A stretch of 52,303 nucleotides of DNA from Desulfobacteraceae bacterium (lineage in GTDB: Bacteria; Desulfobacterota; Desulfobacteria; Desulfobacterales; ETH-SRB1): the NCBI GenBank assembly GCA_028571455.1, contig JAPVVG010000119.1:1-52303 (forward strand), in the 5' to 3' direction. This document shows positions 8,675 to 17,936 of the stretch, one piece after another. The first letter of the stretch is position 1. The number at the start of each line of letters is the position of its first letter. The notes beneath the pieces are model-generated. The model did not search any database. It worked only from the letters and a program-made list of their open reading frames with translations, and was not told where the DNA came from. The translations under genes and the position numbers were made by a program.

Positions 8675-8735
8675 GTTCCCATGCTCCAGCGTGGGGATGC
8701 ATACCATACGGGTTCCCACGCTGGAGCATGGGAAC
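8675..8735. repeat. Long palindromic REP-like hairpin
   Basis: GTTCCCATGCTCCAGCGTGGG at 8675 is repeated in inverse orientation at 8714-8735 around a loop of about 18 nt. This 'CCCATGCTCCAGCGTGGGAACC' type of palindrome recurs in many bacterial genomes. It lies between leader RNA 2 and the flavodoxin gene and would form a strong transcript hairpin, possibly inserted after the operon was built. Confidence 0.7.
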
Positions 8736-8918
8736 CAGGCACGGGAATGACGTTTGTTGCCAGAGGTTATTGAGAACTTACCTATCCTTTAACAATGACA
8801 AATGCCAAATGCCAAAAAAATTATCGATTAAATGGATAATTTGTTTCAGATCCGCCCTTCAACCTCACATACAATAGGGATTTCGTATACTGGTCTTCAC
8901 CGTCCACATCTCCTAAAC

Positions 8919-9014
8919 AAAAAGGCGCAACCTGGCTTTGTACTACAACCCAAGTTACGCCTTCACTTTCCCTGCACACCTTACTAAGTGTCCGAGCTCG
9001 TAAGACATCCCTTA
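8919..9014 (-). ncRNA. Leader RNA copy 2 (candidate riboswitch), ahead of flavodoxin-hutW
   Basis: Minus-strand order: GGGAUGUC (9011-9004), UUACG, a weaker variable hairpin (ACACUU ... AAGGUGU), AAAGUGAAGGCGUAACUUGG, then CCAGGUUGCGCC and five U residues. The terminator stem pairs GGCGUAACUUGG with CCAGGUUGCGCC over 12 positions including wobble pairs, so changes relative to the other copies are compensated. The next gene downstream is the flavodoxin, 350 nt away, with a REP-like hairpin between. Confidence 0.65.
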
Positions 9015-9029
9015 TAAAGATTAACTTTG

Positions 9030-9077
9030 CTAATTTACATAGATATTTCTATTAGCGCGAAGGACAATTTCCGTCAA
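9030..9077 (-). promoter_or_regulatory. Promoter and DtxR-like operator for leader 2
   Basis: TTGACG (9077-9072), 17 bp, TAATAG (9054-9049), then the operator-like 17-mer ATATCTATGTAAATTAG (minus strand, 9046-9030). It matches the feo and TonB-operon sites at most positions and occupies the same place relative to the -10. The -35 lies in the 3' end of the doubtful 60-codon ORF at 9052-9234. Confidence 0.55.
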
Positions 9078-9234
9078 GGATTTTAAAGGGCATAGCGGGA
9101 TCTACTAAAATATCCGGATCGATATCATCTCGCCATATATTTCCGTCAAAGTACCATTTCTGGATCATGGGCATGTTATCAAATTTCCTGGCGATAATAT
9201 TTACGATAGCCATGTTTGTTACCGGGAAAAGCAT
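9052..9234 (-). CDS. Doubtful 60-codon hypothetical
   Basis: The translation ends IQKWYFDGNIWRDDIDPD followed by about 20 residues with a conserved look, but I do not recognise a family. There is no clear ribosome site, and the promoter of leader 2 overlaps its 3' end. It may be the tail of a lost gene. Confidence 0.25.
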   Translation of the reverse strand: MLFPVTNMAIVNIIARKFDNMPMIQKWYFDGNIWRDDIDPDILVDPAMPFKILDGNCPSR

Positions 9235-9306
9235 TTTTTCACTTCAGTTCACTCTCAAATTGTAGGTCATGGTCAGTAGTCAATTGCTAATTGTCAATTG
9301 CTAATT

Positions 9307-10533
9307 TTATTCATATCGCAAGGCATCAATAGGATTTAATTTGGATGCCTTATTAGCGGGATAGAAACCGAAAAAAACCCCGATTGACCCGGTAAAGACA
9401 AAGGCCAACAAGAGGGCTTCCCACGAAATCGGGATGGGCCATTTTATCACAGCCGCTATAACCTTACATGCTGTTATTCCTAATACCATCCCTAACAGCC
9501 CCCCAAACAGGCTCAGGATAATGGCTTCTATAAGAAATTGCATGAGGATATCCTTACTTCTCCCTCCCACGGCCATGCGAATGCCAATTTCCCTGGTTCT
9601 TTCTGTGACCGAAACCAGCATAATATTCATAATTCCTATTCCGCCCACCACGAGAGAAATCATAGCAATAGTAAGCAACAGAACCGACATAATGTTTGCT
9701 GTTTTTTGGGCTATACTCATTATTTCGGTCAGATTTCTTACAGTAAAATCCTTTTCCTGACCTGATTGAATATGATGCCTCTGCATGAGCAGGGCATTTA
9801 TTTCTTTTTCAGCTTCAAACATCAATTCCAGGCTCTTTGCCTGAACCATGATTGTTCTGACAAGGCCGGGAATATGCGTGCTAAAAAGTCTCTTCTGCGC
9901 TGTGCTCAAAGGAACATAGATACTGTCGTCCTGATCTCTGCCGTATGATGATGAACCCTTTTTGTCTAAAACCCCAATAACAGTAAATGGAATTTTATTG
10001 ATTCTGATGACTTGACCAATTGGGTCAATATCTCCCAAAAGATTTTCCACCACTATCTGTCCCAAGATGCAGACCTTGGCTGCTGTATTGATATCACGCT
10101 GGTTAAAAAGAAAGCCAAACGCGAGGGTCCAATTCCTGATCTGAAACATATCCGGAATTGTGCCGGTAACAGACGTACTCCAGTTTTGATTGCCAAAAAC
10201 GAGGTGCGCTGTGCCACCCCACGTAGGTGCAACAAGCTTGACACTGGGACATGCCTCTTTAATGGCCTCGGCGTCACCAATGCACAGGGTAGATTTAGTG
10301 CCGGCGCCCATTCTGACGCCTCCGGAACTTGTAGAGCCTGGAAATACCATAAGGAGGTTTGAACCGATGCCGGCAATCTGTTTGGCAATCTGACTCTTAG
10401 CCCCGGAACCGGCATTAATGATAATGATAACCGTTCCCACACCAATGATGATGCCCAGCATGGTCAAGGCCGATCTCATCCTCTGCACCCGGATAGCCCG
10501 AAACGCAATTTTTAGACTTGAAAGAAAAAACAT
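9307..10533 (-). CDS. MacB-type ABC transporter permease
   Basis: This encodes 408 residues. The N-terminal membrane helix (RSALTMLGIIIGVGTVIIII) is followed by a large periplasmic MacB-type domain and three C-terminal helices with the FtsX/MacB signature VTERTREIGIRMAVG. It is the membrane component of a MacAB-TolC-like tripartite exporter encoded in order TolC, MacA-like, ATPase, permease. The ATPase is a separate protein here, unlike E. coli MacB. No good ribosome site precedes ATG 10533; the 110-bp gap to the ATPase contains short word repeats (10545-10580), possibly a later insertion. The substrate is unknown. Confidence 0.88.
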   Translation of the reverse strand: MFFLSSLKIAFRAIRVQRMRSALTMLGIIIGVGTVIIIINAGSGAKSQIAKQIAGIGSNLLMVFPGSTSSGGVRMGAGTKSTLCIGDAEAIKEACPSVKLVAPTWGGTAHLVFGNQNWSTSVTGTIPDMFQIRNWTLAFGFLFNQRDINTAAKVCILGQIVVENLLGDIDPIGQVIRINKIPFTVIGVLDKKGSSSYGRDQDDSIYVPLSTAQKRLFSTHIPGLVRTIMVQAKSLELMFEAEKEINALLMQRHHIQSGQEKDFTVRNLTEIMSIAQKTANIMSVLLLTIAMISLVVGGIGIMNIMLVSVTERTREIGIRMAVGGRSKDILMQFLIEAIILSLFGGLLGMVLGITACKVIAAVIKWPIPISWEALLLAFVFTGSIGVFFGFYPANKASKLNPIDALRYE

Positions 10534-10643
10534 ATTAAAAAATGAACATCCAACATCGAACGTCCAACATCGAACGTCGAATAATGATAAAGCATAATTT
10601 TATAATTTCCTATATAACAAGAAATACTTCAACAATAGTCAGG

Positions 10644-11366
10644 TTATCGCATAGCGCCAGGGCAGGCACTTGTGTTTTTTTGTGCAATTTTATCTTCTGT
10701 TACTTTTCCATCTCGAAATATAATATTTCTCCTCGTGAAAGCGGCAATATCGGGTTCATGTGTCACAATAATGACGGTAATTTCATTCTCAATATTCAAT
10801 TTCTGAAAGATAGAGATAATCTCATAACTGCTTTTGGTATCCAGATTACCGGTGGGCTCATCGGCAAGGATTATAGCAGGAAAATTGACCAGTGCCCGGG
10901 CGATGGCTACCCTCTGCTGTTCACCACCGGAAAGCTGATTGGGACAATGGTCCTCTCGCCCTGATAAACCAACGGAGTGTAACGCGTCCATGGCCGTTTC
11001 TCTTCTCTTTCCGGTAGATACCCCGCTGTAAATCAGAGGGAGTTCTACATTTTCAAGGGCAGAGGTTCTGGCAAGCAGATTGAATGTTTGAAACACAAAA
11101 CCTATTTTACGGTTCCTGATGTGAGCCAGTTGATCCCTGTCGAGGCCCCCTATATCTATTCCTTCTAAGAAATATTTGCCGGTCGTTGGTTTATCCAGGC
11201 AGCCAAGTATGTTCATAAGGGTAGATTTGCCGGAGCCGGAAGGTCCCATCACCGCCACCAGGCCCCCTGCGTCAATGGTCAGGCTAATTCCATTTAGGGC
11301 AACTACCTTTACATCGCCTGAATTGTAAACCTTAACCAGGTCCTGGGTCTCTATGAGATTAGCCAT
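10644..11366 (-). CDS. LolD/MacB-type ABC transporter ATPase
   Basis: This encodes 240 residues. Walker A is GPSGSGKST near residue 40, the signature [15 protein letters not shown] near 143, and Walker [12 protein letters not shown]. It powers the adjacent FtsX/MacB-like permease. GGAG lies 8 nt before ATG 11366. A word repeat (ATCCAATCAACGAATC type) fills 11380-11420 between it and the MacA-like gene. Confidence 0.93.
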   Translation of the reverse strand: MANLIETQDLVKVYNSGDVKVVALNGISLTIDAGGLVAVMGPSGSGKSTLMNILGCLDKPTTGKYFLEGIDIGGLDRDQLAHIRNRKIGFVFQTFNLLARTSALENVELPLIYSGVSTGKRRETAMDALHSVGLSGREDHCPNQLSGGEQQRVAIARALVNFPAIILADEPTGNLDTKSSYEIISIFQKLNIENEITVIIVTHEPDIAAFTRRNIIFRDGKVTEDKIAQKNTSACPGAMR

Positions 11367-11422
11367 TACTTATTCTCCATCCATCCAATCATCCAATCAA
11401 CGAATCATCCAATCAACGAATG

Positions 11423-12649
11423 CTAATGTCCTAAATATCTCCGAGCCCGATACATCTTCGAGCCTATAGCGCCTGGGTTGGACGAATGTTTTTCACGTGA
11501 CAGCCCTATGACAATATTATCTCCTTCATGAAGATCTCCCTTTAAAATCTCGTAATACCTTATGTTGTTAACGCCTAATTTGACGGGCACAGATTTCAGT
11601 TTCGCATCAGCAAGGAGCGCCCATACCCGATTTTGGGCGCTTGTCTCTATTCCTTTTGGTTGGCGGGATTCCCTTTCTTCCCCGTAAGGTCGGAACCTTA
11701 AAGCAGCATTAGGAATTCTCAAAACATTTCTTTTTTCGGCTACTACAATAGAGACATTGGCCGTCATGCCCGGCTTGAGTTTTAGCTCGGGGTTTTCTAC
11801 CTCAATGATGACATCGTATGTAATGACATTCTGTACTACCTGGGGAGCATTTCTAATCTGTGAAACCCTTCCCTCGAATGCCTCAGAAGGATAGGCATCT
11901 ACAGTAAATGTAACCTTTTGTCCGCTTTTTACCAGTCCGATATCAGCCTCATCCACACTGGTATTTACCTGCATTTCGGTTAGATCCCGGGCAATGGTAA
12001 AGAGCGTAGGGGCCTGGAAACTTGCTGCGACTGTTTGTCCCACATCTACATTTCTTGAAAGAACAATGCCATCCACAGGCGAACGAATAATCGCATAGTC
12101 CAGGCGGGTCCTGGAAAAATCCAGAGTTGACCTGGTTTGATCTACCTGTGCTCTAACTACTTCAATCTGAGCCACAGCAGAATCGTAGTTAGTTTGAGCG
12201 GTATCCACGTCGCTCTGTGATACCAGGTTTTCTTTAACAAGGGCCTCATAGCGATTTAATGTACGCCTGGTATCATTCGCTATTACCTTAGCCTTTTCCA
12301 CATTTGCCAGGGCAGCTTTGTAATTTGCCCTGGCCTTTTCCACTTCTGCCTTAAGCAACATCGAGTCTATCCGGGCGATTACCTGGTTTTTTTTGACCAC
12401 AGAATTGAAATCTGCGTAGAGGCCCTTAATGTTGCCTGAAATCTGGCTTCCAACCTGGACAAGAATAACCGGATTAAGTGTGCCAGTAGCCAGAATAGTA
12501 GAGGCAATATCTCCTCTTTCCAGTTTTACAGTGCGATATCCGGGTTCGTTTTTTTTATCAATAAGGCCGTATATGACACACGGAATACCAATGAGCGCCA
12601 ATATCAATATAATGTATTTTACATACTTATTATGGAATAACTTCACCAT
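11423..12649 (-). CDS. MacA/HlyD-family membrane fusion protein
   Basis: This encodes 408 residues: one N-terminal membrane anchor (YIILILALIGIPCVIYGLI), lipoyl/barrel halves around a long coiled-coil hairpin (about residues 90-185), then beta-barrel and membrane-proximal domains. It bridges the inner-membrane MacB-like pump to TolC. The start is uncertain by one codon: ATG 12649 is only 2 nt from GAGG, GTG 12646 is better spaced. It begins 6 nt after the tolC-like stop, so the two are coupled. Confidence 0.88.
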   Translation of the reverse strand: MVKLFHNKYVKYIILILALIGIPCVIYGLIDKKNEPGYRTVKLERGDIASTILATGTLNPVILVQVGSQISGNIKGLYADFNSVVKKNQVIARIDSMLLKAEVEKARANYKAALANVEKAKVIANDTRRTLNRYEALVKENLVSQSDVDTAQTNYDSAVAQIEVVRAQVDQTRSTLDFSRTRLDYAIIRSPVDGIVLSRNVDVGQTVAASFQAPTLFTIARDLTEMQVNTSVDEADIGLVKSGQKVTFTVDAYPSEAFEGRVSQIRNAPQVVQNVITYDVIIEVENPELKLKPGMTANVSIVVAEKRNVLRIPNAALRFRPYGEERESRQPKGIETSAQNRVWALLADAKLKSVPVKLGVNNIRYYEILKGDLHEGDNIVIGLSREKHSSNPGAIGSKMYRARRYLGH

Positions 12650-12655
12650 TACCTC

Positions 12656-13939
12656 TCAGTAAGATTTGCCTGTTGCTTTTTCAAGCATAGCTTCAGCTAT
12701 TTTATAGTCGTACAGAGAATTGATGTATTTCGTCTCAGCAGTCAGGTATTGAACCTGGGCATCTGTTATCTCAATAATATCATTTAGCCCCTGCTGATAT
12801 CGCTTAGTTGCAAGCTCAAGATTCTCGTTGGAAGCCTGACTTCCCTTTCTTGCTGCCACAATCTGTTCGGAAGCCGTATTCATATCTGCATAAGCCTGCT
12901 CTACCTCGGCCAAAGTGTTTTGTATGATCACATCACTGAAGGCTTTCGCCTGCCTCAGTTTGGCCTCTTCCTGCCTCAGTTTCTCTCTTTTTTCAAACCC
13001 TGTAAACAATGGAAATGCCATCTGCATCCCGACCGTCCATTCTTCTTGCAATGGGAAATCCGTGCTGCTCCAGCCGTAGTTTGCATTGCCGCTCAACCTG
13101 GGGAGATACTCAGCCTTTGCAGCCTTCACTGAAAATTCTCTTTCTCTCTCTAACGCTTTGTTTTGAAGAAGGTCTGGCCGCTGCATTATGGCCATACTCT
13201 TTGCATCGTCCAGATTCATGATGATGGGTTTTTTTATCTCCAGTACATCTTTTAGCACACTCCACGGAAGTTTTTCTATTCCAAGGGCATTCACCAAGTT
13301 TATCTTTGCAATCTGCAACCCGTTCTGCGCCTTGATAAAAGATAATTTTGCATCATAGAGGTTTGCTTCTGCCCTGGTTACGTCAATCCTGGGCTTGAGG
13401 CCAGTCTTAAAAAATTGCTTTGCCTGATGTAATAATTGATTTCTTTGCCTGACGATTTCTTCGGTGAGCATTAATTCCCGCTCATAAGCCAGATAAGCGT
13501 AATAAGCTACCTTTGTATTCAGTGCCACGATTTGTCTGGAATTCTGATAACTTTCTTTGAGCGACTCATAACTTTCTCGAGCACTTCCCACAAGACCTGG
13601 CGTTCTGCCAAAATCGAAAATCAATTGGCTCAACTCGAAGGTATTTCCATAATGGTTTCGGGCAGACGATTGGCTTGCCTCCTGCCAACTGCGGCTGTAT
13701 CTTGTCTGTAAGTTTACGTATGGATAGTAGGCGGATTGTGTCTGCCCGATCCTTGCACGACCAGCTATACGCGCTTCATTAGCAACCCTTATGCTCGGAT
13801 TATTCTTTAAGGCGACTGCAATGGCTTGCTCTATAGTCAGTTCTTCTTCTGCATGCGAGCCATCTTCGGCAAGCGCCATCGCTGAAACAAAAAAACAGAT
13901 TCCAGCGGTAAACAACAGCAGCAAAAGTCGCCTGAACAT
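12656..13939 (-). CDS. TolC-family outer-membrane efflux protein
   Basis: This encodes 427 residues from ATG 13939, chosen because a clean signal peptide follows (MFRRLLLLLFTAGICFF, cut after AMALA) and GGAGG precedes it; an upstream in-frame ATG adds a polar leader. Two TolC-type repeats follow, with long helices rich in Ala and Gln (for example LRQEEAKLRQAKAFSDVI). It is the outer-membrane channel of the tripartite efflux system. It is the first gene after a 14030-14120 inverted repeat, downstream of the secreted-protein cluster. Confidence 0.88.
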   Translation of the reverse strand: MFRRLLLLLFTAGICFFVSAMALAEDGSHAEEELTIEQAIAVALKNNPSIRVANEARIAGRARIGQTQSAYYPYVNLQTRYSRSWQEASQSSARNHYGNTFELSQLIFDFGRTPGLVGSARESYESLKESYQNSRQIVALNTKVAYYAYLAYERELMLTEEIVRQRNQLLHQAKQFFKTGLKPRIDVTRAEANLYDAKLSFIKAQNGLQIAKINLVNALGIEKLPWSVLKDVLEIKKPIIMNLDDAKSMAIMQRPDLLQNKALEREREFSVKAAKAEYLPRLSGNANYGWSSTDFPLQEEWTVGMQMAFPLFTGFEKREKLRQEEAKLRQAKAFSDVIIQNTLAEVEQAYADMNTASEQIVAARKGSQASNENLELATKRYQQGLNDIIEITDAQVQYLTAETKYINSLYDYKIAEAMLEKATGKSY

Positions 13940-14029
13940 ATTCCTCCGCCTATTTATATCTATGGTTATCATTTCGGACATTCTTTATATAGCCACAAAA
14001 GTAGTTTGCACCTTTAAAAACGAAAATTA

Positions 14030-14120
14030 GCCGCAAAAAGTCGCAAAAAGCGCAAAACGGTTTGAGCCTTAACAAATGCATACAATTTATATTTTTGCGC
14101 CTTTTGCGCCTTTTTGCGGC
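14030..14120. repeat. Inverted repeat of GC-AAAA words
   Basis: GCCGCAAAAAGTCGCAAAAAG at 14030 and its approximate reverse complement ending at 14120 (TTTTGCGCCTTTTTGCGGC) flank an AT-rich core. Each arm is itself a direct repeat of GCAAAAAG. On either strand it would form a long hairpin, and may terminate or separate the upstream cluster from the tolC-macAB genes. Confidence 0.55.
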
Positions 14121-14153
14121 CATTACAAATTTTTCAGTTTCAAATTTCTGATA

Positions 14154-15386
14154 CTATAATTTTTTGGATTTGAAGATGGTTTCTCTGTTGCGTTTTTTCC
14201 TATGGTAAATACCTCCGCCAACACCGACAATGCCTAAACCCGCTCCAATGATACCCCACGAAGCAAAGCCGCTGGACATGCTCAACCATCCGCCGTCGCG
14301 AGAAAACATTCCTAAACTCATTGGCAAAGTTGCGCAGTGATATTCCCCGGTTGCAGGGTCTTCATAAGCCACCACATAGAGCAATTTGTCTACGGCTGTA
14401 TGTCTGCCTCCAGGTAATATTCTGTTGGCATGTCGAACCTTATGCCCTTCGGCGTATCCAGCCTTGTGTCCTGCGCCCTGCGAGTCTTTTTTTGTACCTT
14501 CTCCGATTCCAGAGTGAGGCTTTCCATGTCCACGAAAGTGACTGATTCCCTGCGGATTTACAATAGGTGCAAGTGTCTTTGGAGGAGTAATTGAAATTGC
14601 GCCCTCAGAGTCGGTCACGAGGGTCTTCTTCCAACCGGTCTTACTCAAAATAATTACGTCTGCATTTACAAGTGGCCGCCCTTTGTATAAAACCTTCATT
14701 TTGTGCTCCTTGAGGGATGACTGGTTGCCACCATCACTAACATAACCGACCTTACTTCCTTTGCTGCCTTTGATAGCATCAGCGTGAGGGCATCCCGCCT
14801 TTTTGAACATACTTTTGGAAAAAAACGGCCCTATTTCAAGGGCAATCTTATCGTCGTACTTAAAGAAAACATCCGGATTTTCACCTTTAATGCCATCCTT
14901 TTTGCGATAATTTACGAGGAACTTCGAATAAAAATGAACCTTCTCATCTGTGCCATCCGAATCAAGATCCATAACACCGGCATCGAGATGGACGCCCACG
15001 AGGTATCGGCCATTCAACTCTCCAGCGTTGAGATCGGAGGGAAGGTTCAGTGTGATAGTCCCATTATCTCGGGACGGATTTATCGCTGACACCACGCCAT
15101 CAGGATTTCTGATCCAGACGCTGGCATCATCGAACGCCAAAGATTGGCCAGGAGCGCTCTTATCATCCCCTGAAGGTGGAAATGTCCCCTGGCGCAAAAT
15201 CAATGTCTTTGGCCTTTCGAAAGCAGCAATCATTTCAGCCATGGTCAAAGCAGCAGCATGATCTGTGTGCTGAGCTTCGAGCTCCCACCAGATCACCTGG
15301 GCCGGATGTGACGCAAAAGCGGCAGAACCAGCCACCATAAGCATAGTAAGTAAAGCAAATGCAAATACCTTAAAGTGTTTCATCAT
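14154..15386 (-). CDS. Membrane-anchored secreted protein, paralogue of 20745-21722
   Basis: This encodes 410 residues from ATG 15386 (AGGAG 6 nt upstream). Signal peptide (cut near AAFA), then ASHPAQVIWWELEAQ, a beta-rich ectodomain with DAGVMDLDSDGTDEKVHFYSK (Asp-rich, possibly Ca2+-binding) and KMKVLYKGRPLVNADV (DUF4198-like). A His/Gly-rich segment (about residues 285-330) is followed by one C-terminal helix and a basic tail YHRKKRNRE. The partner protein at 20745 has the same order but lacks the His-rich segment. I do not know a named family. Position beside DUF4198 and His richness suggest periplasmic metal binding. Confidence 0.6.
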   Translation of the reverse strand: MMKHFKVFAFALLTMLMVAGSAAFASHPAQVIWWELEAQHTDHAAALTMAEMIAAFERPKTLILRQGTFPPSGDDKSAPGQSLAFDDASVWIRNPDGVVSAINPSRDNGTITLNLPSDLNAGELNGRYLVGVHLDAGVMDLDSDGTDEKVHFYSKFLVNYRKKDGIKGENPDVFFKYDDKIALEIGPFFSKSMFKKAGCPHADAIKGSKGSKVGYVSDGGNQSSLKEHKMKVLYKGRPLVNADVIILSKTGWKKTLVTDSEGAISITPPKTLAPIVNPQGISHFRGHGKPHSGIGEGTKKDSQGAGHKAGYAEGHKVRHANRILPGGRHTAVDKLLYVVAYEDPATGEYHCATLPMSLGMFSRDGGWLSMSSGFASWGIIGAGLGIVGVGGGIYHRKKRNRETIFKSKKL

Positions 15387-15453
15387 GATAGTCTCCTTTC
15401 GTTGATTCGTTGATTCGTTGATTCGTTCACACAATCACCTAATCACCCAACAG

Positions 15454-16242
15454 CTACGTTTTCGGCACTGCAAAAGTAAGCGTCGCTGTATAAGAAAGCT
15501 CTTTGCATTTATCTTTGAACTCCTTAGTAGGGGGCAACTGCATAGTCGCTTTTACAATCCATGGTCCACAATAATCCAGAATCCTTATCTTTGCCTTCCC
15601 ATTATTATCTGTTGATGTAGTAAAAGATTTGCCAGCGAAGGAAAAAAGAGAACATGCACGAATCTTCACACGCTTTGCCGGCTTTCCATCAAACAACACC
15701 TTAAATTCAAACCACTCTTCCAACTTAAGTTCATTGGGATTCTTCAAAGGAATTATCTCTAACCTGTGGCCCACAGGCTTTGAAAAGGGATTGCCTGAAA
15801 CTTTTCCAACATTTATTAATGCCTTGGCGTATTGCGCATAACGAAGTTTATAGAAATCCTTTTTTTTCTTTATTTCTCCATAAAAACCAGGTGTTATGGT
15901 CGCAGCGACTATCATCCCGCCTTCCTTTTTTTCCTTTATTTCAACAGCCCGGAATCCTCCTTCACCAGGTGTTAATTTTTCTTTACTGCCATCCGGCTTA
16001 ATCAAGAAAAAGTCTCCCAGATATTTGTCAGATAAAAAATCAGCTACCGGGTATCTATGCCCCCAACCAAAATAAACCACAGTTTTTGCCCGCGGCACCG
16101 GAGCATATTTGGGATGGGAAAAAATCTTCGGGGAATAGTCTGTAACATTGAGCCACATTGTATGGGCATAAGCAACTGTGGAAAGGCACAAACAAAAACA
16201 TAGAACTAAAACGATTTGAAAAAGTCTTTTGAAATTCTTCAT
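15454..16242 (-). CDS. DUF4198-family secreted protein
   Basis: This encodes 262 residues from the second of two adjacent ATGs (16242), 7 nt from AGGAGG. Signal peptide ends TVAYA, mature protein starts HTMWLNVTDY. The body has the DUF4198 layout: KTVVYFGWGHRYPVADFL, a Lys-rich middle, and the C-terminal strand YTATLTFAVPKT. The family is linked to periplasmic handling of metal ions near Ni/Co and TonB-type importers. The C-terminal strand also appears in two gene remnants at 31927 and 37972. It is followed directly by the membrane-anchored protein at 14154. Confidence 0.7.
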   Translation of the reverse strand: MKNFKRLFQIVLVLCFCLCLSTVAYAHTMWLNVTDYSPKIFSHPKYAPVPRAKTVVYFGWGHRYPVADFLSDKYLGDFFLIKPDGSKEKLTPGEGGFRAVEIKEKKEGGMIVAATITPGFYGEIKKKKDFYKLRYAQYAKALINVGKVSGNPFSKPVGHRLEIIPLKNPNELKLEEWFEFKVLFDGKPAKRVKIRACSLFSFAGKSFTTSTDNNGKAKIRILDYCGPWIVKATMQLPPTKEFKDKCKELSYTATLTFAVPKT

Positions 16243-16330
16243 CATTACACCTCCTGTTTCCCCCTCACTCCGGCCCACTCCCCAAGGGGCGAGGGAGACA
16301 AAATTAGCAATTGACCATTTAAAAGTTTCC

Positions 16331-17005
16331 TTAAAATATAACAGGCAAACCACCAAGTAAGATTAATATTACCCCTGAAAGCCTCTGAAACATCATCCTG
16401 TATTGCGGAACCTCGCTCTTAATTTTTTTAGAAAACCAGCCTGCCAGAGCACAAATAATTATAAGTGGCGAAACTGCGGTCCCGATGCCGAAAAGCGACA
16501 TCAGGATAGAGCTGGAGATTACTGACGGCATCTGTGAGCTATAAAGCAATGCGAGTCCCATCGGCGGACATGGAATCATGGCAAATGCCATCCCCATAAT
16601 AAGCAAGTGTGCTGTTGGATTGAAAGCAAAACGTTGTGAGAAAAAGGCAAATATCCTGGTTTTCTCTTTTGACTGTTTGCAGTTTTTACACACAGGATGT
16701 ACAAGCATCAGCAAACCAACTAAAATCAACACAGAACTGTAAACTAACCGGACATATTGCAAGTCGCTTTCCACACTAATAAATGTTGCGCCGATATAAC
16801 CTGAAGCCAGGCCAAGCGCTGCGCACATGAAAATTCTTCCAAGCGTAAAAACAGCAAAAGATTTGAGGCCATTTAGTGCGCTTTGTCCTGATCCCATTAT
16901 ATAAGTAGATACAACCGGAGCACATACAACATTACACTGGCTTATTCCGGATGTAATGCCTATAAATAAGGCTGTGGAATAGGGTATCGCAAATTGAGGT
17001 AACAT
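16331..17005 (-). CDS. DsbD/TauE-SafE-like membrane protein
   Basis: This encodes 224 residues with six hydrophobic segments. Helix 1 carries SGISQCNVVCAPVV and a later helix carries AMIPCPPMGLALL. Paired cysteines and a Pro-Cys-Pro turn in membrane helices are typical of the DsbD_2/sulfite-exporter-like group (PF13386), whose members move reducing power or small metals across the membrane. HPVCKNCKQ forms a further loop motif. It begins 2 bp after the HgdC-like gene. A redox or metal link to the neighbouring iron-sulfur proteins is plausible. Confidence 0.7.
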   Translation of the reverse strand: MLPQFAIPYSTALFIGITSGISQCNVVCAPVVSTYIMGSGQSALNGLKSFAVFTLGRIFMCAALGLASGYIGATFISVESDLQYVRLVYSSVLILVGLLMLVHPVCKNCKQSKEKTRIFAFFSQRFAFNPTAHLLIMGMAFAMIPCPPMGLALLYSSQMPSVISSSILMSLFGIGTAVSPLIIICALAGWFSKKIKSEVPQYRMMFQRLSGVILILLGGLPVIF

Positions 17006-17007
17006 AT

Positions 17008-17805
17008 TTACCCTTTTCCTCCATTAGAGTTTTTGCCAAGCAGGGCGGCTCCGATTGCGCCATTGAGTTGAGGATTTTTTGCAACATAGATATCCATCAT
17101 CAATTCATCCTCAAATGCAGCGACAAGACCGGGATTAAGGGCTCCTCCACCGGTCAAAAGCACTTCAGATTCCAAACCGGCCCTTCTTGCCATCCCTGAA
17201 ACTCGTTTGGCAAGAGATCTATGGATTCCGGCAATGATGTTCTTGCGGTCGTTTCCCCTGGCAAGAAGCGATATTACCTCAGATTCCGCAAATACCGCGC
17301 ATAGACTATTTATCTGGCACGGACTCTCTGCCTGAAGCGAAAAGGGACCAAGTTCTTCAACCGTTACGTTAAGGACGCGCGCAAGGACTTCTAAGAAACG
17401 GCCTGTGCCGGCAGCGCATTTATCATTCATTGCAAAGTTTTTTGTTTCCCCTTCTTCGTTGATAACAATCACCTTGCTGTCCTGCCCGCCAATGTCAATG
17501 ATTGTCCTGATTTTTCTTCCTTCATGCGCTGTCCAGACAGCGCCTGTTGCATGGGCTCTTATCTCTGTTACGTTTTTATGGGAGATATCGACCCGTCTCC
17601 GGCCGTAACCTGTGGAAGTAATAGAGAGGACATCAGGTGCAGATAGACCTAAGTTGTCAAGTAGTTGATCGAATACCGCTTTTGCTGTCTCGCGGCAGTC
17701 TATGCCTGCAGGCGCGACTTTATACCCCTCTAATACGCTATTATTATTCATAATAGCTACCTTCATGTAAGTTGAACCCGCGTCAATACCTGCATAACAT
17801 TCCAT
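17008..17805 (-). CDS. BadF/HgdC-type ATP-dependent activator of 2-hydroxyacyl-CoA dehydratase
   Basis: This encodes 265 residues from ATG 17805 (GGAGG 8 nt upstream). It is an ASKHA-fold ATPase: GIDAGSTYMKVAI (phosphate 1), DIGGQDSKVI (phosphate 2) and LLTGGGALNPG (adenosine). Two cysteines, NDKCAAGTG and NSLCAVFAE, are those that in this family share one [4Fe-4S] cluster across a homodimer. It transfers single low-potential electrons to its partner, encoded next door at 17937. The pair may be a true dehydratase, or a double-cubane-cluster system like E. coli YjiL/YjiM. Confidence 0.9.
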   Translation of the reverse strand: MECYAGIDAGSTYMKVAIMNNNSVLEGYKVAPAGIDCRETAKAVFDQLLDNLGLSAPDVLSITSTGYGRRRVDISHKNVTEIRAHATGAVWTAHEGRKIRTIIDIGGQDSKVIVINEEGETKNFAMNDKCAAGTGRFLEVLARVLNVTVEELGPFSLQAESPCQINSLCAVFAESEVISLLARGNDRKNIIAGIHRSLAKRVSGMARRAGLESEVLLTGGGALNPGLVAAFEDELMMDIYVAKNPQLNGAIGAALLGKNSNGGKG

Positions 17806-17859
17806 GTAATCATCCTCCCTTCTTATGCATTCCCAGACAAAGCCTGGGAACAAGATGCT

Positions 17860-17936
17860 GACTTCTGACCTCTGACTTCTGACTTCTGACCTCTGACCTC
17901 CGACCTCCGACCTCTGACTTCTGACCTCCGACCTCT
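17860..17936. repeat. TCTGACTTC word repeat
   Basis: About eight imperfect copies of CTGACCTCYGAC fill the gap between the HgdB-like and HgdC-like genes. The same words occur at 1248-1346 and 35280-35360. No gene or clear signal is visible here. Confidence 0.8.
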
